DNA of 21,172 bases. Origin: an uncultured Roseburia sp. (GTDB lineage Bacteria > Bacillota_A > Clostridia > Lachnospirales > Lachnospiraceae). Location: contig CAAEAE010000001.1 of NCBI GenBank assembly GCA_900753715.1, positions 1 to 21,172 of the forward strand, read 5' to 3'. Under the pieces are notes generated by a model that was not told the DNA's origin, did no database searches, and saw only the letters and a program-made list of their open reading frames with translations. Position 1 is the stretch's first letter, and each line of letters opens with the position of its first letter. A program made the position numbers and the translations under genes. Positions 1-6,597 of the stretch are shown in pieces.

Positions 1-12
1 AATCCGCCATTG

Positions 13-42
13 TAGACATGGAAGATGAAATTGTGCTATAAT
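13..42 (+). promoter_or_regulatory. Putative sigma-A promoter of the SseB-family operon
   Basis: A TAGACA box (13-18, five of six consensus bases) and a perfect TATAAT (37-42) are separated by 18 bases. They lie about 40 bases upstream of the first gene. This is read by eye from the sequence; there is no transcript evidence. Confidence 0.6.
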
Positions 43-79
43 AAAGGGAGTAATTGCCAAACAGGAAAGGATATTGAAA

Positions 80-982
80 ATGGACGAGAAAACAACAATA
101 GAAATCACCAACGATAGATTGGAAGAGGCAATCAAACAGTACGCGGCAGAGCGCACCAAGGAAAATCTTTCTTCCATATTAAACCTTTTACGCCCGACAA
201 AGCTATATGTTCCGGCGATGCTTCAGGCACCGGATAAGCCAACACCATGCTTCTTAAAGGACAACAACGGACAGCAGTTTTTTGTCGTGTATACATCCAA
301 AGAACAGATTCCACAGGAGCCGAAGAGCCAGGCACTTTTGAACATGCCGTTCCCGGTGTGCAACAGCGTTGTCGTAAAGCCGGAATTAAACCTTGCCGGA
401 ATGGTTATCAACCCGTTTTCGGACAATCTTGTATTAAAGAAAGAATTAGTAGAAAAGCTGCATGAAGCTGACGAGAAGGCAAAGAGCCAGCCGAAGCAGA
501 TTAAAATGACCGGAGCGCAGTTTCAGGTATTTGTGCGCAATCAGATTGAGTTTGCAATTCTGCCAAAGAAGTTATTCACCGGCGGCGAAGAATTTGTGAA
601 AAACCTTTGCGATGGAAAAGAAGAGTTCGTCAATGAACTTTTTGCAGAGGCATACAAGGAGCCGAAGCTTTATCCGGAATCAGCCGGAAGCTACTCTGTG
701 ATGGCGCTTGACATTGCCGAAGATTTGACGTTAGTACGCATTGACCTTCCGGAGAAAGCGCTTGTTCCGCCGCTTTGCTGCAGAATTTATATTACCTTTA
801 ATCCGCAGACGAAGAAGACAGGTTATTACACAATTGAGACCACAAAGGATAAAAATGTAAAGCTTTTAGGACAGGTCTTGGAAGAAGGAAAGCATATCAG
901 CCACGGAGAGGCACCGGTAGAGGGCGCAGAACTCCAGAAGATTATTGACCTGGCACGATTTACCGGAGAACTTACGAGCTAA
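80..982 (+). CDS. SseB family protein
   Basis: A 300-residue soluble protein with the two-part layout of the SseB family. The N-terminal domain covers roughly residues 10-125 and includes the stretch FFVVYTSKEQIP around 67-78. A C-terminal SseB_C-like half covers about 190-290. The family is named for E. coli SseB (enhanced serine sensitivity); its biochemical role is unsettled, so none is claimed here. I prefer the ATG at 80 to an in-frame TTG at 74, because the Shine-Dalgarno-like AGGAAAGG at 63-70 sits 9 bases before the ATG but only 3 before the TTG. No signal peptide or membrane segment is visible. The next gene begins 31 bases downstream on the same strand, so the two are probably co-transcribed. 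Confidence 0.75.
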   Translation: MDEKTTIEITNDRLEEAIKQYAAERTKENLSSILNLLRPTKLYVPAMLQAPDKPTPCFLKDNNGQQFFVVYTSKEQIPQEPKSQALLNMPFPVCNSVVVKPELNLAGMVINPFSDNLVLKKELVEKLHEADEKAKSQPKQIKMTGAQFQVFVRNQIEFAILPKKLFTGGEEFVKNLCDGKEEFVNELFAEAYKEPKLYPESAGSYSVMALDIAEDLTLVRIDLPEKALVPPLCCRIYITFNPQTKKTGYYTIETTKDKNVKLLGQVLEEGKHISHGEAPVEGAELQKIIDLARFTGELTS

Positions 983-1013
983 AAGCAGAAAAAGCTTTGA
1001 GGGGGGATAAGGA

Positions 1014-1595
1014 ATGAGAGAAATCATGAAGAAATTCAGGGCAGATATGATGCTGTCCGCATTGTTTTCCATTGTCATGGGTGTGATTTTAGTGGCGTGG
1101 CCGGAAACGACACTGGACATTATCTGCAAAGCAATTGCCATCATTTTGATTGTGATGGGAGCGGCAGAGCTTGTCAGCTATTTCTGGAATAAAATTACGT
1201 ATTCCCTTTCCGGAATCCTGGGGCTTGTGGTACTTTTGATTGGAATCTGGATTTTCGTGAAACCGCAGAGCGTTTTAAGCCTGATTCCGATTGTCATCGG
1301 TGTGATTCTTGCCGTTCACGGAGTTCAGGATTTGAAAGTGGCATTTGATACGAAGAGAAACGGTTATACAAAATGGTGGAGCATGCTTCTGATGGCGATT
1401 ATCAGTCTTGCACTCGGAATTATTTGTATCGTAAATGCGTTTGGTATGGTTACACTGACCATGCAGATTATCGGAATTGCACTTGTATACGATGGAATTT
1501 CAGACATCTGGATTGTCTATAAGGCATCGAAGGTTGCAAAAGAAATGAAAGAAGAGCGGGATGCTTTAGATGTAGAGTACAAAGAAGTGGATTAA
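1014..1595 (+). CDS. DUF308 (HdeD-like) integral membrane protein
   Basis: A 193-residue protein made of about six hydrophobic helices in pairs, each pair resembling the next (approximately residues 12-50, 62-103 and 120-168). It ends in a charged cytoplasmic tail (about 170-193, rich in Lys and Glu). This is the layout of the DUF308/HdeD family, in which E. coli HdeD is linked to acid resistance; other members are uncharacterised. A GAGGGGGG ribosome binding site at 999-1006 lies 7 bases before the ATG. A second in-frame ATG at 1026 is possible but worse placed. It follows the SseB-family gene by 31 bases and is closed by the hairpin at 1626-1676. The exact role is unknown. Confidence 0.8.
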   Translation: MREIMKKFRADMMLSALFSIVMGVILVAWPETTLDIICKAIAIILIVMGAAELVSYFWNKITYSLSGILGLVVLLIGIWIFVKPQSVLSLIPIVIGVILAVHGVQDLKVAFDTKRNGYTKWWSMLLMAIISLALGIICIVNAFGMVTLTMQIIGIALVYDGISDIWIVYKASKVAKEMKEERDALDVEYKEVD

Positions 1596-1625
1596 AGAAG
1601 ACCCTACAAAAACAAAATCGTATAA

Positions 1626-1676
1626 AAAAGACTCGGTGAAAGTTAAAAGAAAAATTAACTTTCGCCGGGTCTTTTT
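1626..1676. terminator. Bidirectional intrinsic terminator
   Basis: A 21-bp stem (1626-1646 with 1655-1676, two G-T wobbles) has an 8-base loop. It is flanked by A-rich sequence on the left and CTTTTTCTT on the right, so it can terminate on both strands. It sits between the plus-strand DUF308 gene and the minus-strand GGDEF/HD-GYP gene. Confidence 0.85.
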
Positions 1677-1701
1677 CTTAAAACCGGATGCGCTTAAAAG
1701 C

Positions 1702-3303
1702 TTAGACATTGATTTTTCCTTCATAAATCAGGTTGACGAAGACCGGAACGAGCTTCGGATCAAACTGCGTTCCGCTGTTCTTCTGCAATTCATTGACCGC
1801 GTAGGAAACGGACAGCGGCTGTTTGTAAGGACGCTTTGCGGTCATCGCGTCGAAACAGTCGGCAATCGTTAAAATCCGTGCCATATAAGGAATATTTTCC
1901 CCGGCGAGTCCTCGCGGGTAGCCTTTGCCATCGTAGCGTTCGTGGTGTCCGAGCACGGCAGGGATAACGTAATCCATGTTTGGCAGGTAACGGATCATCT
2001 TGGTGGAATTTTCCACGTGCGTCTTCATAATCTCATACTCTTCCGGCTCAAGACGCGAAGTCTTTTTTAAGATATGCTCCGGAATACTGATTTTTCCGAT
2101 ATCATGTAACAGGGCAGCGTTTCGCACAATTTCCACGTCGTTTGAATTCATACCGACAGCTTCTGCAAGAATGACCGCATAGCGGGAGACATTCAAAGAA
2201 TGGGTAAAGGTATAACTGTCCTTGGCGTCGATGGCAGCAGTAAGTGCATAAACGGTCGGTGCAATGCGTTCGTAGGCATCCCGGATGTCCGGGTTCTGGG
2301 AACGGGTCTCCATGCCGTTTTTGTAGACACAGATATGACCTTTTCCGTCGGATTTGCCGTAGTAGACTGCCTGTTCGGTGTTGTGGATAAGAGACGCGGA
2401 ATCCGGTGAAATATCCGGGAAAACGGAAATGCCGCAGGTGATGGTAGCGCTCCATACGGTGTCCGTGGAAATCGAATCCGCCAGCTTATAGCTGAGCCAT
2501 TCGGCAAATTCTGTTGTGTGTTCAATGTCATTGCCTTTTTTCAAAATAAGAAATTCGTCCGTTCCGTAACGGAATGCAACATCATCCGGTTCTTTTTCCT
2601 GCAAAATCAGGCGGGAACACTGTAAAATCAGTTTATCGCCCTCCGCAGAGCCGTACAGCTCGTTGTAGAGCTTAAAATCATCGATATCGAGCATTAAAAG
2701 CGTCAGAGGTTCGTTTTCACTGCAATGGCGTCCGATGTATTCAAACGCATACTTACGGTTGTAGAGAGAGGTCAAATCATCTGTGATAGACGCATAATAA
2801 GCCTTTTCGTAGAGGTTTGCATTGCGAAGAACATAGGCAGAGTAATAACAGATGCGTTCTAAGCAAAGCGTGTCCTCTGCGCTGATGGAACGGTGGTCGT
2901 GATAGGCAGCAAAAATAAAGCCAATCACTGCCTGGTTATAGCGGATGGGATAAAAGAAAGAAATATCCTGCTCCTTTAACCATGCCTGCTTGCGGGCAGT
3001 GAGCGTCTCGACAAACGGCAGTGAAGCCTCCGAAGTCAAATCGACAATATTTTCCGAGCCGGTAAGCATAGCGATGGCATCTAAACAGGGATAGCTGTAA
3101 TTTTTCTCACAGGTAATGCTTCCGTAGGTGCGGATGACATCAAAGCAATAGCCTGTCCGCTGGTTTAGAGTGATTAAAAGTCCGTCCGGGTGAAGCAGCT
3201 CCACCAGGGTGGCCAGCAAAATATCATATATTTTATCCGCCTCAAGCGTTCCGATGGCGGACGATAAAAAATGTTCCAGAAGTTCTTTCTTATGTGTATC
3301 CAT
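1702..3303 (-). CDS. GAF - degenerate GGDEF - HD-GYP signalling protein
   Basis: A 533-residue cytoplasmic protein. Domains in order: a GAF-like sensor (about 18-160), a GGDEF domain (about 170-328) and an HD-GYP phosphodiesterase domain (about 345-525). The HD-GYP half is complete: H400-D401 in LLHDIGK, HHE at 453-455 and GYP at 461-463. It should therefore hydrolyse c-di-GMP or a related cyclic dinucleotide. The GGDEF half keeps the metal-binding region (LDIDDFK, about 205-211), but its signature reads GTDEF (247-251), with Thr replacing the second Gly. Cyclase activity is thus doubtful, and a GTP-binding regulatory role is possible. There are no transmembrane helices, so the input is probably an intracellular ligand of the GAF domain. 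A GGGGAG ribosome binding site lies 5 bases before the ATG. Confidence 0.9.
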   Translation of the reverse strand: MDTHKKELLEHFLSSAIGTLEADKIYDILLATLVELLHPDGLLITLNQRTGYCFDVIRTYGSITCEKNYSYPCLDAIAMLTGSENIVDLTSEASLPFVETLTARKQAWLKEQDISFFYPIRYNQAVIGFIFAAYHDHRSISAEDTLCLERICYYSAYVLRNANLYEKAYYASITDDLTSLYNRKYAFEYIGRHCSENEPLTLLMLDIDDFKLYNELYGSAEGDKLILQCSRLILQEKEPDDVAFRYGTDEFLILKKGNDIEHTTEFAEWLSYKLADSISTDTVWSATITCGISVFPDISPDSASLIHNTEQAVYYGKSDGKGHICVYKNGMETRSQNPDIRDAYERIAPTVYALTAAIDAKDSYTFTHSLNVSRYAVILAEAVGMNSNDVEIVRNAALLHDIGKISIPEHILKKTSRLEPEEYEIMKTHVENSTKMIRYLPNMDYVIPAVLGHHERYDGKGYPRGLAGENIPYMARILTIADCFDAMTAKRPYKQPLSVSYAVNELQKNSGTQFDPKLVPVFVNLIYEGKINV

Positions 3304-3348
3304 AAATCTCCCCGTATGAGAAAAATGTTTTCCAAAATGTGTAAATGT

Positions 3349-3377
3349 ATTATACTATATCTAAAAATGGTTGACAA
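3349..3377 (-). promoter_or_regulatory. Putative sigma-A promoter of the GGDEF/HD-GYP gene
   Basis: On the minus strand, TTGTCA (3372-3377, five of six) and a perfect TATAAT (3349-3354) are separated by exactly 17 bases, about 46 bases before the start codon. The same interval holds a plus-strand TATACT (3351-3356) without a good -35. The divergent plus-strand genes may start here too, but that promoter is not clear. Confidence 0.7.
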
Positions 3378-3407
3378 GATGACGATAGTAACGGAAAGGC
3401 AGTAAAA

Positions 3408-3647
3408 ATGAGACGGGAAGAGTTTAAAATGGAGCGGACAGGGCTTTTAAATGTGGGAGATGTGCTCCCGATTACAGAGGGAAAACTTCCGAACTCCTAT
3501 TATTACACGCTTGGCAAGGCATATGCAATGTCAGCAAACTATGTGGTCAGCAAACGGATTAAATCAAAAGAGGGCACAGTGGTGGATGTAAAGGAAACGC
3601 CAAAGGGGTACTTTGTGACAGTTGAATTTGATGAGGAAATGGTGTAA
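3408..3647 (+). CDS. Small unrecognised protein upstream of HD-GYP gene
   Basis: A 79-residue soluble protein that I do not recognise. The second half (about 50-77) alternates hydrophobic and polar residues around EGTVVDVKETPKGYF, which suggests a small all-beta, SH3- or barrel-like fold; this is inference from pattern only. No PilZ-type RxxxR motif is visible, so it is not an obvious c-di-GMP receptor. Two starts are credible: ATG 3408 with GGAAAGG 8 bases upstream, and ATG 3429 (72 residues) with GGAAGAG 6 bases upstream. The HD-GYP gene starts 38 bases after its stop on the same strand, so co-transcription and a role in the same signalling unit are plausible. Confidence 0.65.
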   Translation: MRREEFKMERTGLLNVGDVLPITEGKLPNSYYYTLGKAYAMSANYVVSKRIKSKEGTVVDVKETPKGYFVTVEFDEEMV

Positions 3648-3685
3648 GATAAAGATATGTAAACCAAAGGGGATAAGAAAAACGG

Positions 3686-4741
3686 ATGCGCTATATACCA
3701 ACGAGCAGACTGGAGCCTGGAATGGCTCTGGGGCATGACATTTACGATGGAGCCGGACGCCTTTTGCTGGCGAAACATCTGCTGCTCACATCAGAATACA
3801 TATCCAATCTGGAATTTCTGGGGTTTGCCGGAATCTACATTGACGATGCGTTTACCAGCGGAATCGAGATTCAGCAGGTTTTAAGCCCACAGGTAAAAAG
3901 CCAGGCATTAAGAGTCGTACATGATTTGTTTGCATTTGATGATACGCAGGGCGACCTCCCGGTAGAAGAGGTAAAGGTTCGTGCGACGGTACAACAGGTT
4001 GTGGAGGAAATCCTTTGCAATGGGGATGTCATGTGCAACATGATGGATATTAAAAACTTTGATGATTATATCTACTATCATTCGATAAATGTAGGTATGT
4101 TGTCGGTTATGATTGGTTCCCGCTATGGACTCAACCAGAAGCAGCTCAATCTTCTGGCGACGGCGGGACTGCTTCATGATGTCGGAAAGCGCTTTGTCGA
4201 TATGGACATTATCTGCGGAACATGGCCTCTGACCGGAGAAGCAAGAGAGACCTGGAAGAATCATCCGCACTATGGCGTAGATTATCTGAAAAAGCATTTT
4301 GATTTTCCGTCTCTGGTATATACGGGAATCCTTGAACACCATGAATGGTATAACGGAAGTGGCTATCCATATGGAAAATCCGGGGACGAGATTCCCTTGT
4401 TTGCCCGGATTATTAAACTGGCAGACTGCTATGATGCGCTGATATCCAAACGGCCCTCGCGGGATGCGCAGACGCCATCGGATGCGTTGGAATATCTGAT
4501 GGCAGGAACCGGCTCAGAATTTGATCCGCAGCTTGTAGAGATTTTTACCCGCAAACTCGCGGTTTATCCGCAGGGCTGTGAAGTGGAGCTGTCAGATGGA
4601 AGACGGGGAGTTGTGGCGAAGAATTTTGAGAATTTCCCGCTTCGACCGCTGATTAAGTTATTTGACACAGGAGAATTGCTAAACCTTAGGGACGATCAGG
4701 ATTCCAGGCACATTACGGTCGGTAGGGTGCTGGTGAGATAG
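3686..4741 (+). CDS. HD-GYP domain cyclic-di-nucleotide phosphodiesterase
   Basis: A 351-residue protein. The N-terminal region (about 1-75, with LEPGMALGHDIY at 9-20) is the lead-in domain common to clostridial HD-GYP proteins. The HD-GYP domain follows at about 125-290, with H164-D165 in LLHDVGK, HHE at 218-220 and GYP at 226-228. All the expected metal-ligand motifs are present, so it should hydrolyse c-di-GMP or a related dinucleotide. A C-terminal extension (about 295-351, beginning GCEVELSDGRRGVV) resembles the small beta domain often found after such HD-GYP modules. There is no sensor or receiver domain. AAAGGGG at 3666-3672 is the nearest ribosome binding site, with a rather long spacer of 13 bases. 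It is the second HD-GYP protein within 2 kb. Confidence 0.88.
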   Translation: MRYIPTSRLEPGMALGHDIYDGAGRLLLAKHLLLTSEYISNLEFLGFAGIYIDDAFTSGIEIQQVLSPQVKSQALRVVHDLFAFDDTQGDLPVEEVKVRATVQQVVEEILCNGDVMCNMMDIKNFDDYIYYHSINVGMLSVMIGSRYGLNQKQLNLLATAGLLHDVGKRFVDMDIICGTWPLTGEARETWKNHPHYGVDYLKKHFDFPSLVYTGILEHHEWYNGSGYPYGKSGDEIPLFARIIKLADCYDALISKRPSRDAQTPSDALEYLMAGTGSEFDPQLVEIFTRKLAVYPQGCEVELSDGRRGVVAKNFENFPLRPLIKLFDTGELLNLRDDQDSRHITVGRVLVR

Positions 4742-4754
4742 TAAAGAGGGAGTT

Positions 4755-5321
4755 ATGACTGGACAGGGAAAGCGCTCGATTGACCTGCTTTTGGCAGAGA
4801 GCTTTAAGGAACTTGCTGTGAAACAGCCAATTGAAAAAATTACGATAAAAGAGATTACGGACAAGGCAGGAGTCATCCGCCCTACTTTTTACAACCATTT
4901 TCAGGATAAATATGAGTTGTTGGAATGGATTATTAAGGCACAGCTTTTAGACCCGATTGAACCGTTGGTGCAAAACGGCATGGTGAATGAGGCGCTGACA
5001 CTTTTATTTACCAATATCGAAAAAGAAAAAGAATTCTACTCCCGGGCAGTGCGCCTTGAGGGGCAGAATTCTTTTGGCGTGATTACACAAAAATGCGTGG
5101 AAGAGCTTTTACTTAAGGTTATCCGTAAGGCAGAAACCGGGAAGAAGGGCAGATATGCATGGCTGACACCGGAGCGGATTGCGGAGTACTATGCACAGTC
5201 CATGTGCTATGTGACAATTACCTGGATCCGGTCGGGAATGACGGCTTCGGCGCGTGAACTGACAGAGATTTATCAGTATATCATCAAACGTTCCATGGAA
5301 GACGTAATACAGGAACTTTAA
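4755..5321 (+). CDS. TetR/AcrR family transcriptional regulator
   Basis: A 188-residue regulator. The N-terminal helix-turn-helix (about 28-49) contains ITIKEITDKAGVIRPTFYNHF, typical of the TetR family. The C-terminal part (about 75-188) resembles the TetR_C_8-type ligand/dimer domain found in DhaS-like regulators; this is recognised from pattern, not a search. GAGGGAG at 4743-4749 precedes the ATG by 5 bases. It lies 13 bases after the HD-GYP stop, so it may be read from that operon. The next gene downstream encodes an MntP-like membrane protein whose promoter region carries a perfect palindrome (5424-5443), making that gene the likeliest local target. The ligand is unknown. Confidence 0.88.
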   Translation: MTGQGKRSIDLLLAESFKELAVKQPIEKITIKEITDKAGVIRPTFYNHFQDKYELLEWIIKAQLLDPIEPLVQNGMVNEALTLLFTNIEKEKEFYSRAVRLEGQNSFGVITQKCVEELLLKVIRKAETGKKGRYAWLTPERIAEYYAQSMCYVTITWIRSGMTASARELTEIYQYIIKRSMEDVIQEL

Positions 5322-5404
5322 GGGGCAGACTTCCGGTGATTTTGGCAAATATACATTTCTTCTAATCTGTATAGCACTACAAGACACACCGGAGGGATTG
5401 CATA

Positions 5405-5433
5405 TTTTCAGAAACCGATTTTTCTCATATAGT
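5405..5433 (+). promoter_or_regulatory. Candidate promoter of the MntP-like gene
   Basis: TTTTCA (5405-5410, four of six) and TATAGT (5428-5433, five of six) have a 17-base spacer. The -10 box lies inside the palindrome at 5424-5443. Moderate by-eye support only. Confidence 0.5.
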
Positions 5434-5443
5434 TTTATATGAG
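5424..5443. promoter_or_regulatory. Perfect palindrome, candidate repressor operator
   Basis: CTCATATA and TATATGAG are exact inverted 8-base arms around a 4-base centre. It overlaps the putative -10 box and ends 24 bases before the MntP-like start codon. No T-run follows, so it is not a terminator. Position and symmetry fit an operator, possibly for the upstream TetR protein, but a leader hairpin cannot be excluded. Confidence 0.5.
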
Positions 5444-5467
5444 GATTGTTATAGAAGGAGGACGGCA

Positions 5468-6052
5468 ATGAACTGGATAGAGAATCTTTTGATTCTGGCT
5501 GGAATATCGCTTGATATTTTTGCAGCTATGGAGTGCCAGGGATCATTGGTAGCAAAAATTGACAAAGTACATCTGAGCATCATCTGTATATTGATTGCAA
5601 TGTGGCAGATGGCGGCTTTGTTTATCGGAAATTATATCTCCGTCCTGCTCTATAGTTACAGCGGTCATATTGCCAATGACGGAAAATTCATGGGATTCGT
5701 GCTGGCAACCGCAATTTTCTTCGGTCTGGGTGTCCGACTGATCGTGAAAGCAATCAGAAATGAACGGGTATATGAAAAACGGGAAGAAAACCTCGGATTT
5801 AAACGTTTTTTGCGCATGGCAGCCATTACAAGTGTGTATACACTTCTGACGGGAGTTGCATTTGGATTTTTACAGACGAATCTCCTTCGGATTCTGATTA
5901 TGATTGTGTGTTGCACGATTGTGGTCGTTGTAGCCGGAATGTATACAGGATACCGGCTTGGCTTTGTGCATAAGACAAAGGCATACATTGGTGGTGCCGT
6001 ACTTCTGTGGATTGCAGGAGTGGATGTCATCGTAAGATACATCGGGGTATAG
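5468..6052 (+). CDS. Divergent MntP-like (DUF204) membrane protein
   Basis: A 194-residue integral membrane protein with about six helices in two halves, resembling the MntP manganese-efflux family. The first helix holds SLDIFAA (14-20), matching the SMDAFAV-type motif with its conserved Asp (D16). The second half begins AITSVYTLLTGVAFGF near 119-134. There the usual TSIDA-type motif carries Tyr (Y124) instead of Asp, so a key acidic residue appears missing. The C-terminal YTGYRLG and GGAVLLWIAGVDV segments also fit. The ribosome binding site is excellent (GGAGG at 5457-5461, 6-base spacer). It may therefore be an exporter with altered specificity, and I withhold the mntP symbol. Confidence 0.65.
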   Translation: MNWIENLLILAGISLDIFAAMECQGSLVAKIDKVHLSIICILIAMWQMAALFIGNYISVLLYSYSGHIANDGKFMGFVLATAIFFGLGVRLIVKAIRNERVYEKREENLGFKRFLRMAAITSVYTLLTGVAFGFLQTNLLRILIMIVCCTIVVVVAGMYTGYRLGFVHKTKAYIGGAVLLWIAGVDVIVRYIGV

Positions 6053-6095
6053 AACATTTCTATACCGGCCCGGGAGGGCAGGATTGGGTGAGTAT

Positions 6096-6134
6096 ATGAG
6101 ATACAGCATGGAGAGCAAAAGGGGCTTTTCATGA
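6096..6134 (+). other. 12-codon mini-ORF (speculative)
   Basis: ATG at 6096, preceded by GGGTGA (6086-6091). Its TGA overlaps the ATG of the next mini-ORF as ATGA at 6131-6134. It is too short to judge by coding signal and may be chance. Confidence 0.2.
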
Positions 6135-6199
6135 AAAAAACGTGCAACATTGTCATACCCGCGGACACAGGGGAGACGGTGGTTGCACGTTTTTTATGA
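6131..6199 (+). other. 22-residue mini-ORF spanning the terminator (speculative)
   Basis: ATG at 6131 has a well-spaced AAAAGGGG (6117-6124, 6-base spacer) and runs 22 codons to TGA at 6197. Both arms of the 6135-6195 hairpin lie inside it. Translation would compete with hairpin formation. The terminator explanation alone is sufficient, so coding status is doubtful. Confidence 0.25.
6135..6195. terminator. Bidirectional terminator with an unusually long loop
   Basis: Exact 14-base inverted arms at 6135-6148 and 6182-6195 flank a 33-base loop. Each arm ends in six A or T residues, so it can act on both strands. It separates the convergent MntP-like and ArsR genes. Confidence 0.7.
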
Positions 6200-6215
6200 T
6201 TGCGCTATACTACTT

Positions 6216-6497
6216 TTATTCACGAATATGATTTAATCCCTGTTCAATAATGGTAAGAACATGGGAATCAAGCAGCGAATAGTAGACGGTTTTGCCGTCC
6301 CGGCGGTTTTTAACCAGACGGTTCTGTTTTAAGATACCAAGCTGGTGGGAAATGGCACTTTGCGACATCTGTAATTCTTCTGCAATGTCAAAAACGCATT
6401 TTTCACCTTCCATGAGGACGTACATAATCTGGAGTCTTGTGGGGGCTGCAAATATTTTAAAAAGTTCTGCTAAATTTTCAAATTCGTCTGTGGTCAT
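6216..6497 (-). CDS. ArsR/SmtB family metal-sensing repressor (alpha-5 zinc-type site)
   Basis: A 93-residue winged-helix repressor. The recognition helix region is MSQSAISHQLGILKQNRLV (about 44-62), followed by the wing RRDGKTVYYSL (65-75). The alpha-5 helix carries D77, H79, H90 and E93, exactly the D-x-H-x10-H-x2-E spacing of the SmtB zinc site. Zn(II) or Co(II) is therefore the expected effector. A single Cys (C34, in EKCVFD) occupies the position of the alpha-3 ELCVCD metal motif but lacks its partner Cys, so an arsenic or cadmium alpha-3 site is unlikely. E93 is the very last residue, so the site is complete but barely. AAAGGA precedes the ATG by about 9 bases. It is monocistronic, with no transporter on its strand; the MntP-like gene is convergent. 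Confidence 0.9.
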   Translation of the reverse strand: MTTDEFENLAELFKIFAAPTRLQIMYVLMEGEKCVFDIAEELQMSQSAISHQLGILKQNRLVKNRRDGKTVYYSLLDSHVLTIIEQGLNHIRE

Positions 6498-6597
6498 CGG
6501 AATAATCCTTTCTGGTACAATCTATAGTAATAAAATAGCATAAATGGTGCGATTGTGCAAATGAAGAATGTACAGGCTGCATCGGAAACGGAGAAAT

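Noticed and set aside
3371..3400. Plus-strand TTGACA as a promoter for the small gene at 3408
   Set aside because: No -10-like hexamer occurs at 16-18 bases downstream; the same bases form the minus-strand -35.
3304..3407. c-di-GMP riboswitch between the HD-GYP genes
   Set aside because: The gap is only about 100 bases and none of the conserved GEMM core motifs is visible.
5332..5393. Inverted TCCGGTG / CACCGGA after the TetR gene as a terminator
   Set aside because: The arms are only 7 bases, the loop is 48 bases, and no T-run follows.
6498..6597. SmtB/CzrA-type operator upstream of the ArsR gene
   Set aside because: No convincing TGAA-n6-TTCA-like inverted repeat was found; only short weak symmetries are present.
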